64,000 bases of DNA from Nocardia terrae (lineage in GTDB: Bacteria; Actinomycetota; Actinomycetes; Mycobacteriales; Mycobacteriaceae): contig NZ_WRPP01000007.1 of the NCBI RefSeq assembly GCF_009760405.1, positions 1 through 64,000 on the forward strand, in the 5' to 3' direction. The notes under the pieces were generated by a model, which saw nothing but the letters and a program-made list of their open reading frames with translations, searched no databases and was not told the DNA's origin. Shown here one piece after another: positions 16,770-25,849 of this stretch. The position numbers and the translations under genes were made by a program. The first letter of the stretch is position 1; every line of letters starts with the position of its first letter.

Positions 16770-17438
16770 ATGACGGCGGGCGAGGGGGCCAGACCGGCGC
16801 GGGCGCGCATGACCGGCACTCAGCGCCGTCAGCAGCTCATCGAGATCGGGCGGGCGCTGTTTGCGGAGCGCGGGTACGACGCCACCTCGATCGAGGAGAT
16901 CGCGGCGCGGGCGCAGGTGTCGAAACCGGTGGTGTACGAGCACTTCGGCGGCAAGGAAGGGTTGTACGCGGTCGTGGTCGATCGCGAGATGTCGACCTTG
17001 CTGGAGATGATCACCTCCTCGCTCACCCAGAACCGGTCGCGGGTGCGGCTCGAGCAGGTGGCGCTGGCGTTGCTCACCTATATGGAGGAGCGCACCGACG
17101 GTTTCCGGATTCTCATGCGGGACCAGCCGGTGTCGGCGGCGGAGGGCACGTACTCGAGTCTGCTGAACGAGGCCGTGAATCAGGTGGCGCACATTCTGGC
17201 GGGGGATTTCGAACGCCGCGGCCTGGACCCGACCTTGGCGACGCTGTACGGGCAGGCGCTGGTGGGAATGGTTGCGACGGCGGCGACCTGGTGGCTGGAC
17301 GAGCGCCAGCCGTCCAAGGAAGTGGTGGCCGCGCACCTGGTCAATCTGTGCTGGAACGGGCTCACCCATTTGGAGGCCGAACCGGTGTTGAAGTCGGAAT
17401 GGCCGAGCGGCAAGGGGTTATCGAACCCTGCGGTCTGA
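16770..17438 (+). CDS. TetR family regulator (Rv1019-like)
   Basis: A 222-aa regulator. HTH at about residues 15-62 (GRALFAERGYDATSIEEIAARAQVSKPVVYEHFGGKEGLYA). The C-terminal ligand domain has HLVNLCWNGLTHL. Position between tRNA-Gln/glmU and mfd matches Rv1019, a TetR regulator in mycobacteria. ATG at 16770 has GGGAGGCGG upstream. A 43-nt stretch upstream (16629-16671) resembles the 3' end region of the Pks16-like gene. The target is unknown. Confidence 0.9.
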   Translation: MTAGEGARPARARMTGTQRRQQLIEIGRALFAERGYDATSIEEIAARAQVSKPVVYEHFGGKEGLYAVVVDREMSTLLEMITSSLTQNRSRVRLEQVALALLTYMEERTDGFRILMRDQPVSAAEGTYSSLLNEAVNQVAHILAGDFERRGLDPTLATLYGQALVGMVATAATWWLDERQPSKEVVAAHLVNLCWNGLTHLEAEPVLKSEWPSGKGLSNPAV

Positions 17439-17591
17439 ATTTTGGTCTGATATGTCTGTCTAAGCGGGGCAGAACTGGACAGTTAACCAGCGAATTGCGA
17501 AGGAGGACGGGCCGAATGCTCGAATCGGCTGGCAGCGCGCAGCCGGATGGTACGGTTCACCCATCCTTCGAGTGCTGTTCGAACTGTGATG

Positions 17592-17627
17592 TCGGTCAAC
17601 TTCGGGATATCGGTCTACTTCAGGATG
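17592..17627 (+). repeat. Two tandem 18-bp repeats upstream of a TetR gene
   Basis: TCGGTCAACTTCGGGATA is followed directly by TCGGTCTACTTCAGGATG, 15 of 18 positions identical. They lie 25 bp before the start of the gamma-butyrolactone-receptor-like TetR gene. They could be operator half-sites or part of a leader. Confidence 0.5.
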
Positions 17628-17652
17628 GCTGGTTTGATGACAGGCGGATCTG

Positions 17653-18300
17653 ATGGCTAGGCAAGCGCGTGCGGAGATCACTCGCGATTCCGTGCTCGCG
17701 GGCGCGGCCGATGTCTTTCTTCGACTGGGCTACGCGAACGCGTCCCTGTCCGAGATCATCGCGCAGTCCAATGTAACCAAGGGCGCCTTGTACTTTCACT
17801 TCGGCTCCAAGGAAGAACTGGCCCGCGCCGTCGTCGATCAGGGCAACGAGCGACTGGTCAGCGCCTGCCAGGGATTCTTCGATCCGCGGGTGCCGGCGTT
17901 GGAGGCGTGCATCGGGATCACCTATGTGGTCGCCGATCTCACGATGAACGATCCGATGGTCGGGGCGATGCTCAAACTCACCCATCAGATCGGTGATTAC
18001 CGCGGCGCGACCGGCGACAATATCGCCAAGACTTGGGGCGAGACGCACCGTTTGCTCGCCGAACGCGCCATCGCCCAAGGGGATCTGAAGGCGGATCTCG
18101 ACCCGGAGACCATCGGCCTGCTCCTGCAGGAGATGACGACCGGCGTCCACATCGTCGCCGTCAGCACCGAATCCATCGACCAGATGGCGACCCGCATGGA
18201 GCGGGCGTGGTACTTCCTGCTGCCGAGCATCGTGCCGGAGGAGAAGGTCGCGTACTTCCGGGAATTCGCCGCCCGCCGCTTGCGCCGCTACGTGCAGTAG
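17653..18300 (+). CDS. TetR regulator resembling gamma-butyrolactone receptors (ArpA/ScbR type)
   Basis: A 215-aa regulator. The HTH region is close to the A-factor receptor subgroup: ADVFLRLGYANASLSEIIAQ, then SNVTKGALYFHFGSKEELA (about residues 19-58). TKGALYFHF-x-SKEELA is the characteristic string. The rest is a helical ligand pocket. No AfsA/ScbA-type butyrolactone synthase is in this window, so it may be a pseudo-receptor or sense a signal made elsewhere. Tandem 18-bp repeats precede it. Target unknown. Confidence 0.85.
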   Translation: MARQARAEITRDSVLAGAADVFLRLGYANASLSEIIAQSNVTKGALYFHFGSKEELARAVVDQGNERLVSACQGFFDPRVPALEACIGITYVVADLTMNDPMVGAMLKLTHQIGDYRGATGDNIAKTWGETHRLLAERAIAQGDLKADLDPETIGLLLQEMTTGVHIVAVSTESIDQMATRMERAWYFLLPSIVPEEKVAYFREFAARRLRRYVQ

Positions 18301-18338
18301 CCCACTCCTGGGAGGGCGGGGGCTCGAGCCTCGCCCGG

Positions 18339-18405
18339 GGCATGGTCTCGTGACGCGTGGGCATGGTGTCGGGACGTGTAGGGGCACTGGTGTCGTGACC
18401 GTCGG
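18339..18405 (+). repeat. Three imperfect 21-23-nt tandem repeats
   Basis: Three units built on GGCAtGGTgTCGtGACgcGT lie between the convergent stops of the TetR and DUF1801 genes. A 7-bp hairpin (GTCGGGG/CCCCGAC, 18401-18422) follows and may terminate transcription. Confidence 0.5.
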
Positions 18406-18442
18406 GGGCTTGTGTCCCCGACAGCCCGGGATCCGCTACCGT

Positions 18443-18835
18443 TCACTTGCCCTTCAGTTTTCGCCAGCCGCCCGCGCGGTTGTTGGCGACGATCTGCCGG
18501 AACATGGCGAGAAGGGCTGGGGCGTTGAGGGTTTCGCCCTCCGCGACGGCGATCATGCGGGCGGTCTTGTTGTCGTGGCCGCCGGTGATGATGCTCTCCG
18601 GGTCGGGCACGATCGCGCCGTCGTAGAGGAAGATGTCGACCGCCGTCTTGGTGGCGAGCAGGGCGCAGATATTGCCGTCGAGCACGAAGTAGGGGCGGAC
18701 GGTGCGCTTGATGGTCTCCTCGACCTCGGGGTCCGCCTCGTGCACGAGGTCGCGGACCTGACGGCAGATCTCCTGTTGCCAGCCGGGCAGGGCGTCGATG
18801 TACGAGTCCACCCGCGGATCGGTCGCATAGGACAT
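18443..18835 (-). CDS. DUF1801 family protein
   Basis: A 130-aa cytoplasmic protein. SYIDALPGWQQEICRQVRDL, then HEADPEVEETIKRTVRPYF (about residues 30-49) is the characteristic DUF1801 (YdhG-like) pattern, followed by FLYDGAI and the C-terminal LLAMFRQIVANNRAGGW. Family function is not established. Start taken at 18835 because the family begins just before VDSYIDALP. It is divergent from mfd with a 108-bp gap. Confidence 0.82.
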   Translation of the reverse strand: MSYATDPRVDSYIDALPGWQQEICRQVRDLVHEADPEVEETIKRTVRPYFVLDGNICALLATKTAVDIFLYDGAIVPDPESIITGGHDNKTARMIAVAEGETLNAPALLAMFRQIVANNRAGGWRKLKGK

Positions 18836-18943
18836 CCCGCCATCCAAGCACGCGCGGGACGTCTGCGTGCTGAAGCTGTCATTGCGGGTGACTAGACTCG
18901 ACTGGCCGTCTGAAACGCTGATCTGCGCCGAGGAGTCTGCCCC

Positions 18944-21900
18944 ATGACCACCCATCGTCCACCTCTGGCTGGCCTGGCTGCGGTGGCGGGTGCCGACGCA
19001 GCCTTGGAGCAGGTCAGGAGCCTGATCGGGCGGGAGTCGGCGATGCTGGTCGCGCCCTCGGCGGTGCGGCCGTTCGTGGCGTCGACGATCGCCGAGCAAC
19101 GGCCGCTGCTGGTGGTGACCGCGACCGGGCGCGAGGCCGATGATCTGGCCGTCGAGCTCGGCGAGATCCTGGGGGACACCGTCGCGCTGTTCCCGTCGTG
19201 GGAGACCCTGCCGCACGAGCGGCTCTCGCCGGGTGCGGACACCGTCGGTCGGCGGCTGCAGGTGCTGCGGCGGCTGGCGCATCCGGAGGATCCGGGTTTC
19301 GCGGGGCCGCTGCGGGTGGTGGTCACCACGGTGCGCTCGCTCATGCAGCCGATGGCGGCGGGGCTGGGGGAGATCCAGCCCATCGTGCTGACCAAGGGCG
19401 CGGAGTTCGACTTCGACGAATTGCTGTCGCGGCTGGTGGAATTCGCCTACGAGCGGGTCGACATGGTCGGCAAGCGCGGCGAGTTCGCGGTGCGCGGCGG
19501 CATCCTGGACCTCTTCCCGCCGACGGCGGATCATCCGGTGCGCGTGGAGTTCTGGGGCGACGAGGTCGCCGAACTGCGGGCCTTCTCGGTGCAGGACCAG
19601 CGGTCCATCCACGAGGTGCCCATCGACCTGGTGGTCGCGCCGCCGTGCCGGGAACTGTTGCTCACCACCGCGCTTCGCGAGCGCGCCGCCCAGGTGGCCG
19701 CCGAGAACGCGGCCGACGCCGCCCTGGTGGAGATGCTGGAGAAGATCTCGCAGGGCATCCCGGTGGACGGCATGGAGGCGCTGCTACCGGTGTTGCAGCC
19801 GGGCGAGCTGCAGCTGCTGGTGGACGTGTTGCCCGCCGAAACCCATGTGCTGCTGTGCGATCCGGAGAAGGTCCGCACCCGCGCGGCCGACCTGGTGCGC
19901 ACCGGTGAGGAGTTCCTGGAGGCGTCGTGGACGGCGGCCTCCTTCGGCGGGGCCGCGCCGCTGGGCGCGCACGGACTGGATCTGGCGGCCTCCGGCTATC
20001 GGGGTCTGGACGTGGTGCACGCCGACGCCGAGCGGCGCGGGCTGCCGTGGTGGACGCTGAGCCCGCTGGCCGCCGACCATCCCGACGAGATCGCGCTGCC
20101 GGTGCTGGCCGCCGCGTCCGCGCGCGGGTCCGAGGAACTGGTCGCCACCATCTTCGCCTCGCTGCGGGCGCATGTCGCCACCGGCGGGCGCGCGGTCATC
20201 GTGGTGGCCGGACACGGTACGGCGCAACGCATTCTGGAGCGCCTCGCCGATGCCGAGGTGCCCGCCGGGGCGCTGGAATCCGGGGCGGAACCGGTCTCGG
20301 GCGTGGTCGGCGTGCTGTGCGGTTCGCTGCACGACGGCATCGTGTTCGACGAGTCCAAGCTGGTGGTGATCGCGGAATCCGACCTCACCGGCAACCGGGT
20401 CACCGCACCCGGCGAGGGCAAGCGGCTGCCCGCGAAGCGCCGCAACCAGGTCGATCCGCTGGCCCTGACCGCCGGGGACATGGTCGTGCACGATCAGCAC
20501 GGGATCGGGCGCTTCGTGGAGATGATCGAGCGGACCGTGGCGGGTGCGCGGCGTGAATACCTGGTCATCGAGTACGCGCCCAGCAAGCGCGGCCAGCCGG
20601 GCGACCGCCTGTTCGTGCCCATGGACTCGCTCGATCAGCTGTCGCGGTACGTGGGCGGCGAGCTACCGAGCCTGTCCAAACTGGGCGGATCCGACTGGCA
20701 GAACACGAAACGCAAGGCGCGCAAGGCGGTTCGCGAGATCGCGACCGAACTGGTGCAGCTCTACGCGGTGCGCCAGGCCGCGCCCGGCCACGCCTTCGGC
20801 CCGGATACGCCCTGGCAGCAGGAGATGGAGGACGCGTTCGCGTTCACCGAGACCGTCGATCAGCTGACCGCCATCGCCGAGGTGAAGGCGGACATGGAGA
20901 AGACGGTGCCGATGGACCGGGTGGTCTGCGGTGACGTCGGCTACGGCAAGACCGAGATCGCGGTGCGCGCGGCCTTCAAGGCGGTGCAGGACGGCAAGCA
21001 GGTGGCCGTGCTGGTGCCGACCACGCTGCTGGCGCAGCAGCATCTGCAGACCTTCACCGAGCGCATGGCCGGATTCCCGGTGGTGGTGAAGGGGCTGTCC
21101 CGCTTCACCGATCCGGCCGAATCGCGCGAGATCCTCGAGGGGATGACCACCAAGGACGTCGACATCGTGGTGGGCACGCACCGCCTGCTGCAGACCGGGG
21201 TCCGGTGGAAGGACCTGGGACTGGTCATCATCGACGAGGAGCAGCGCTTCGGCGTCGAGCACAAGGAGCACATCAAGGCGCTGCGCACGCACGTGGACGT
21301 GCTGACCATGTCCGCCACGCCGATTCCGCGCACCCTGGAGATGTCGCTGGCGGGCATCCGCGAGATGTCGACCATCCTGACCCCGCCCGAGGAACGGCAT
21401 CCGGTGCTCACCTATGTGGGCGCGTACAACGACAAGCAGGTGGCCGCGGCCGTCCGCCGTGAGCTGCTGCGCGACGGCCAGGTGTTCTACGTGCACAACC
21501 GGGTGGCCTCGATCGACAAGGCGGCCAAGCGGATTCGCGACCTGGTGCCGGAGGCGCGGGTGGTGGTCGCGCACGGGCAGATGAACGAGGACATGCTCGA
21601 GAAGACCGTGCAGGGCTTCTGGGAGCGGGAATTCGATGTGCTGGTCTGCACCACCATCATCGAGACCGGTCTGGACATCTCCAATGCCAACACCCTGATC
21701 GTGGAACGCGCCGACGCCCTGGGCCTTTCTCAGCTGCACCAGCTGCGCGGGCGTGTCGGCCGCTCCCGGGAGCGCGGTTACGCCTATTTCCTGTATCCGC
21801 CGGAGAAGCCCCTCACCGAGACCGCCTACGACCGCCTCGCCACCATCTCCCAGAACTCCGACCTGGGCGCGGGCATGGCGGTGGCCATGAAGGACTTGGA

Positions 21901-22558
21901 GATTCGCGGCGCGGGCAACGTGCTCGGCGCGGAGCAGTCCGGCCACGTCGCCGGTGTCGGCTTCGACCTGTACGTGCGGTTGGTCGGCGAGGCGGTCGAG
22001 GCCTATCGCGCGGCCGCCGACGGCCGCCCCATCACCGTGGACGAGGAGGTCAAGGAGGTCCGCATCGACCTCCCGGTCGACGCCCACATCCCGCCCGACT
22101 ACATCGCCTCGGACCGCCTACGCCTCGAGGCCTACCGCAAACTCGCGGCGGCCCAGGACGATTCGGCGCTCTCGGCCGTGGTCGAGGAACTCGTCGACCG
22201 CTACGGCCCGCTGCCGGTCGAGGTCGGCCGCCTGGTCTCGGTCGCCAAGCTCCGCCTGCTGGCCCGCGAATACGCGATCGCCGAGATCGGCGTCACCGGA
22301 ACCACTCTCAAGGTGTCGCCCCTCCAGCTCCCGGACTCGAAGCAACTGCGCCTCAAGCGCCTGTACCCGAACGCCACCTACCGCGCGGCCACCGGCATCG
22401 TCCAACTACCCCTCCCGCGTGTCGAGGACAGCGTCGGCGCGGCGCGCGTCCGCGATGTCCAGGTGATCCAGTTCGTCGCGGACCTGCTCCTCGCCCTCGA
22501 CGGAAAGGCCCCGGGCGCAGTGGATGTCAAGGTGGCACCGGAGGCCCTGGCCCCGTGA
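18944..22558 (+). CDS. mfd: Transcription-repair coupling factor
   Basis: A 1204-aa DNA translocase that removes RNA polymerase stalled at lesions and recruits UvrA. Domains in order: UvrB-like N-terminus (about 1-350), RNA polymerase interaction domain with MVVHDQHGIGRFVEM (about residue 513), helicase core with Walker A GDVGYGKT (about 664), the DEEQ box IIDEEQRFG, SATPIPRTLEMS and the TRG region LHQLRGRVGRSRERGYAYF, and a C-terminal TRCF domain. Full length, no interruption. It precedes mazG as in mycobacteria. Confidence 0.97.
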   Translation: MTTHRPPLAGLAAVAGADAALEQVRSLIGRESAMLVAPSAVRPFVASTIAEQRPLLVVTATGREADDLAVELGEILGDTVALFPSWETLPHERLSPGADTVGRRLQVLRRLAHPEDPGFAGPLRVVVTTVRSLMQPMAAGLGEIQPIVLTKGAEFDFDELLSRLVEFAYERVDMVGKRGEFAVRGGILDLFPPTADHPVRVEFWGDEVAELRAFSVQDQRSIHEVPIDLVVAPPCRELLLTTALRERAAQVAAENAADAALVEMLEKISQGIPVDGMEALLPVLQPGELQLLVDVLPAETHVLLCDPEKVRTRAADLVRTGEEFLEASWTAASFGGAAPLGAHGLDLAASGYRGLDVVHADAERRGLPWWTLSPLAADHPDEIALPVLAAASARGSEELVATIFASLRAHVATGGRAVIVVAGHGTAQRILERLADAEVPAGALESGAEPVSGVVGVLCGSLHDGIVFDESKLVVIAESDLTGNRVTAPGEGKRLPAKRRNQVDPLALTAGDMVVHDQHGIGRFVEMIERTVAGARREYLVIEYAPSKRGQPGDRLFVPMDSLDQLSRYVGGELPSLSKLGGSDWQNTKRKARKAVREIATELVQLYAVRQAAPGHAFGPDTPWQQEMEDAFAFTETVDQLTAIAEVKADMEKTVPMDRVVCGDVGYGKTEIAVRAAFKAVQDGKQVAVLVPTTLLAQQHLQTFTERMAGFPVVVKGLSRFTDPAESREILEGMTTKDVDIVVGTHRLLQTGVRWKDLGLVIIDEEQRFGVEHKEHIKALRTHVDVLTMSATPIPRTLEMSLAGIREMSTILTPPEERHPVLTYVGAYNDKQVAAAVRRELLRDGQVFYVHNRVASIDKAAKRIRDLVPEARVVVAHGQMNEDMLEKTVQGFWEREFDVLVCTTIIETGLDISNANTLIVERADALGLSQLHQLRGRVGRSRERGYAYFLYPPEKPLTETAYDRLATISQNSDLGAGMAVAMKDLEIRGAGNVLGAEQSGHVAGVGFDLYVRLVGEAVEAYRAAADGRPITVDEEVKEVRIDLPVDAHIPPDYIASDRLRLEAYRKLAAAQDDSALSAVVEELVDRYGPLPVEVGRLVSVAKLRLLAREYAIAEIGVTGTTLKVSPLQLPDSKQLRLKRLYPNATYRAATGIVQLPLPRVEDSVGAARVRDVQVIQFVADLLLALDGKAPGAVDVKVAPEALAP

Positions 22559-22628
22559 TGAGGATCGGGTGCGTGTCCCGTCGTCTTGCCGCGGCGGTGT
22601 GTACCCGGCCCGCGGCACCCGTGACGCG

Positions 22629-23408
22629 GTGAGTACTTCGAACTCCGAAAGGAACAGCGCAGGCGTGGAATCGGATCGGCGGGTGGCGGGAGAGTCCGGT
22701 GCGGCGGCGGATACGGCGCGGATGACGGCGGCGCTGGGCGAGGCGGTCGATGTCATGGATCGGCTGTGGAACTTCGGGGGGTGGGAGGTGACGCAGACGC
22801 ATGATTCGCTGCGGCCCTATCTGCTCGAGGAGACCTACGAGCTGTTGGACGCCATTCAGGAGCGGGATGCCGGGACGATCAAGGAGGAGTTGGGGGACCT
22901 GCTGTTGCAGGTCTTGTTCCACTCCCGGATCGCCGAGGCCGCAGGGGAATTCACGGTCGCCGACGTGGCCGCGGCGCTGGTGGCGAAGCTGGTGCATCGC
23001 AGTCCGCATCTGATCGGGCACGATGATTCCGGCGCGTACGACATCGATCCCGACGCCGCCGTCGCCGAGAAGATCGCGGCGCAGGAAAAGGCTTGGGAGG
23101 AGCGGAAATCGGCCGAGAAGGCGCGGCGCTCCTGCCTGGACGGTATCGCGATGGCGCAGCCCGCGCTGGCGTTGGCGGAGAAGGTTCGCTCGCGAGGTAT
23201 CAAGGCTGGTTTACCGGAGGATTTGGTGCCGGACGAGCTGCGGGCGGTCGAACTCGGCGGGCCGGACAGCGCCGAAGAACGGTTGCGGAAGGCGACTCTC
23301 GTGTTCGCCGGACGGATTCGCGCCGCCGAGGACGCCGCCGAAATCGCGCGGGGAGAGCGGCGGGCGCTGGGTGCGGTGGACTGGCGCGAGTACTGGCCGC
23401 GCGGCTGA
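22629..23408 (+). CDS. mazG: Nucleoside triphosphate pyrophosphohydrolase
   Basis: About 259 aa. MazG hydrolyses (d)NTPs to NMPs and PPi and cleans the nucleotide pool. The MazG core is clear: MDRLWNFGGWEVTQTHDSL, EETYELLDAI (metal-binding Glu pair) and EELGDLLLQVLFHSRIAE (E-x-x-D), at about residues 42-100. The N-terminal 35 residues are variable. The start is uncertain: GTG at 22629 was chosen, and a later GTG near 22665 (after AAAGGAA) is also possible. It follows mfd by 70 bp. Confidence 0.88.
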   Translation: MSTSNSERNSAGVESDRRVAGESGAAADTARMTAALGEAVDVMDRLWNFGGWEVTQTHDSLRPYLLEETYELLDAIQERDAGTIKEELGDLLLQVLFHSRIAEAAGEFTVADVAAALVAKLVHRSPHLIGHDDSGAYDIDPDAAVAEKIAAQEKAWEERKSAEKARRSCLDGIAMAQPALALAEKVRSRGIKAGLPEDLVPDELRAVELGGPDSAEERLRKATLVFAGRIRAAEDAAEIARGERRALGAVDWREYWPRG

Positions 23409-23506
23409 GCGAAATCCATTGCAGTGGCCGAAACGGGCATAGCGGAAGCGATGCCGGGCGATAACGGCGGTGTTGCCTTCGGCTCGTTTCGGCTAGCGTC
23501 TGTGGG

Positions 23507-24475
23507 GTGCATGCTTCGGGGCGCGAATCGATCACCGAGTACTACCCGCGGAAAGCGGGTGCGATCGGCGCGCTGGTCTTCTTCGTGGTCATGATCGTGC
23601 TGCCCGGCTTCGTGGTGTTCAACGGCGACGAACACATGGTCATGCGGGTACTGGCCGGTGTTGTCATGGGGGTGTTCGGGTTCGGGGCGTACGCCATGCT
23701 CGACGATCTGATTCGCCCGCAGCCCACGCTGGTGATCACCGAGGAGGGCTTCACCTATCGCGGTTACCCGCATGTGGCGTGGTCGGAGGTGGAGCGGCTG
23801 CTGCTTGGCATCGGCCGCCTGCGCAAGGGCGGTCGGGCCGACCGGTTCGCCGAGGTGGTGCTGCGTGATCCCGCCGCCTTCCGCGACCGTGTGCACGCGC
23901 TCGGCGATGTCATGGCCCGCAAGAACGTGGACCGCCCGCTGTTCATCGTCCCCGACCGCCTACCCGTGCCGGTGACCGCCGCGGTGGAGGCCATGCGCGC
24001 ACACCATCCCGACCTGGTGGTCGCGGCCCTCGCGGACGAACCGGCCCAGACCTCCGCCATCCCGCCCTCCGCCGACCGCGACATGGTCGAAAGCGCCTTG
24101 GTCAGCGCCCTCGCCGACGATCTTCCCGCGGACTGGCGCGTGGCCGTCCTCTGGTTCTCCCTGGTCGGCGACGACGGCCACGCCGGCATCCAACTCGACC
24201 CGGCCGCCACCGAGGAGGACCTCCAGCCTTCCGAGGAGGTCCTCATGCTCCTCAACCGCCTCAAGGAAGTCTGCTACGACCAGATGACCGGCACCTGGCT
24301 CAGCGGCCAAGTGGTCCTGCGCGCCGACTCCACCCGAGCCGATTTCACCTTGTCGTTCAAGGAAATCCCCGACTGGCTCCCCATCCCCGAACCCACCGAC
24401 TGCCGCCGCGAACTCGCCACCTACCCCCGCGCCGGCGACGAGATCCCCACCTGGCTCCGCCAGCGCATCAGCTGA
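23507..24475 (+). CDS. Membrane protein with PH-like middle and immunity-like C-terminus
   Basis: A 322-aa protein of uncertain function. Two membrane segments (about residues 18-36 and 44-66) are followed by a beta-rich segment (PTLVITEEGFTYRGYPHVAW) resembling bacterial PH-like domains. After a Pro/Ala linker, residues about 190-322 (DDLPADWRVAVLWFSLVGDDG ... FKEIPDWLPIPEP ... TWLRQRIS) resemble DUF600/YezG-type immunity proteins from toxin loci; this is pattern recollection, not a search. The GTG start gives the shortest tail before the first membrane segment. No toxin gene is adjacent. It is convergent with the next gene, 1 bp apart. Confidence 0.65.
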   Translation: MHASGRESITEYYPRKAGAIGALVFFVVMIVLPGFVVFNGDEHMVMRVLAGVVMGVFGFGAYAMLDDLIRPQPTLVITEEGFTYRGYPHVAWSEVERLLLGIGRLRKGGRADRFAEVVLRDPAAFRDRVHALGDVMARKNVDRPLFIVPDRLPVPVTAAVEAMRAHHPDLVVAALADEPAQTSAIPPSADRDMVESALVSALADDLPADWRVAVLWFSLVGDDGHAGIQLDPAATEEDLQPSEEVLMLLNRLKEVCYDQMTGTWLSGQVVLRADSTRADFTLSFKEIPDWLPIPEPTDCRRELATYPRAGDEIPTWLRQRIS

Positions 24476-24476
24476 A

Positions 24477-24773
24477 TCAGTCCTCGGCCAAATATCTTTC
24501 GACGGTCTCGACCTTCGACGTCATGCCGTCGGTGACGCCCGGGCGGATGTCGGCCTTGATGACGAGGCTGCAGCGGGGCGCGGCGGCCATCACCGCGTCG
24601 GTGGCCTGTTTGACGACGGCCATGACCTCGTCCCATTCGCCCTCGAGAGTGGTGAACATGGCGTTGGTCTCGTTGGGGAGGCCGCTGGCTCGGACGATGC
24701 GGACCGCCTCGGCGACGGCGCGGCCGACGTCCGCGCCGACGCCGAGGGGCGTCACGGAGAATGCGACGATCAC
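24477..24773 (-). CDS. MTH1187/YqgV-type thiamine-binding protein
   Basis: A 98-aa protein of the MTH1187 family (PF01910). The ferredoxin-like pattern IVAFSVTPLGVGADVGRAVA ... LPNETNAMFTTLEGEWDEVM ... RCSLVIKADIRPG is diagnostic. Homologs bind thiamine or related pyrimidines, but the physiological role is unclear. The GTG start overlaps the terD stop (GTGA), so it is translated with terD. Confidence 0.88.
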   Translation of the reverse strand: MIVAFSVTPLGVGADVGRAVAEAVRIVRASGLPNETNAMFTTLEGEWDEVMAVVKQATDAVMAAAPRCSLVIKADIRPGVTDGMTSKVETVERYLAED

Positions 24774-25345
24774 ACGTTCACGCCGTAGTCGCGGGCGATG
24801 CCGGCCAGGCCGGAGGCGTAGCCCTGGCCGATGGCGCGGAACTTCCACTCGGGGCCGTGGCGGTAGAGCTCGCCGAAGACCATGGCGGTTTCGGTGGAGG
24901 CGTCCTCGGTGAGGTCGAAGCGGGCCAGCTCGGAGCCGGTGACGGCGTCGATCACGCGGATGTAGGCGTTGCGGACCTGGCCGAAGGACTGGCGGCGGGT
25001 GTCGGCCTCGTGGATGGAGACCGGGAAGAAGATATTGGTGATGGTCGGCGGCATGGCGGCCAGGTCGACATTGATCACCTCGTCGTCGCCGTCGCCCGCG
25101 CCGGTGAGGTTGTCGCCGGTGTGCTCGATGGTGCCCTCGGGGGAGCGCAGGTTGTTGTAGAAGATGAAGTGCGCGTCGGACAGGACCCGCTGGTTCTCAC
25201 CGCAGGCCAGGGCGCTGGCATCCAGGTCGTAGTCGGCGCCCGTGGTGGTGCGCACGTCCCAGCCCAGCGCGACCGCCACCTTGGTCAAGTTCGGGGCTTG
25301 TTTGGACAGTGAGACATTTCCACCCTTGGCCAGGCTGACAGACAC
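24770..25345 (-). CDS. TerD family protein
   Basis: A 191-aa cytoplasmic protein of the TerD/stress-protein family. Signatures: MSVSLAKGGNVSLSK at the start, VALGWDVRTTTGADYDLDASA (about 27-47), and the calcium-binding acidic loop GDNLTGAGDGDDEVINVDL. Members occur in tellurite resistance and general stress loci. Only a single TerD copy is present here, without TerABC, so tellurite resistance is not implied. It lies 15 bp after the PNPOx-like gene and overlaps the thiamine-binding-type gene. Confidence 0.93.
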   Translation of the reverse strand: MSVSLAKGGNVSLSKQAPNLTKVAVALGWDVRTTTGADYDLDASALACGENQRVLSDAHFIFYNNLRSPEGTIEHTGDNLTGAGDGDDEVINVDLAAMPPTITNIFFPVSIHEADTRRQSFGQVRNAYIRVIDAVTGSELARFDLTEDASTETAMVFGELYRHGPEWKFRAIGQGYASGLAGIARDYGVNV

Positions 25346-25360
25346 ACGGTCTCCTTCGAC

Positions 25361-25810
25361 TCAGTTTCGATCGGCCGCCATGGCTTCGAGCGCGGCGACC
25401 CGCTTCTCCAGATAGCGTAGTTCGGTGCCGTCGAGGACGGTGCGCTGAATTCCGGTGGCCACCGCGAAGGCCGACTGCCGATGGTCGTCGATCACCTCGA
25501 CGGTCAGTTCGACCGCCACGTAATCGTCCGCGCCGGGCATGGGGTCGGCGATCACCCGCGCCTTGCCGCGGGCGCACAGCGCCACATTGCCGCCGCCGAG
25601 GATCAGCAACGCCACCTCCGGCCGTTCCCGCAGCCGCGCCAGCGACCCGCGATCGGACTTGAGGCTGAGCAGAATTCGGTGATCTCCGGCGCGCACCGGC
25701 CAGGAGACCGGGATGGCGTGCGGTGCGGGGTCGGTGGTCACCAGCACCGCGATGGTGTCGAGCGGCCAGTCGGGTAGGACATCCAATTCGGGGTGATCCT
25801 GCTCGGTCAC
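25361..25810 (-). CDS. Pyridoxamine 5'-phosphate oxidase-like flavin-binding protein
   Basis: About 149 aa. Split beta-barrel pattern: LDTIAVLVTTDPAPHAIPVSW, HRILLSLKSDRGSLARLRERPEVALLI, then GKARVI (about residues 14-92). Such proteins bind FMN, F420 or related cofactors. Specific reaction unknown. GTG at 25810 is preferred because CAGGAG lies 9 nt upstream; an ATG at 25849 is the alternative. It heads a likely three-gene operon with terD and the thiamine-binding-type protein. Confidence 0.78.
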   Translation of the reverse strand: MTEQDHPELDVLPDWPLDTIAVLVTTDPAPHAIPVSWPVRAGDHRILLSLKSDRGSLARLRERPEVALLILGGGNVALCARGKARVIADPMPGADDYVAVELTVEVIDDHRQSAFAVATGIQRTVLDGTELRYLEKRVAALEAMAADRN

Positions 25811-25849
25811 TGTCGAGGGCTCCTGACGTTCCCGCGCGTCGGCTACCAT

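Noticed and set aside
20663..22087. 474-codon minus-strand frame within mfd
   Set aside because: Antisense shadow of the helicase core of mfd, with no recognisable domain.
24770..25345. Tellurite resistance operon
   Set aside because: Only one TerD-like gene is present, without TerA, TerB, TerC or TerZ partners.
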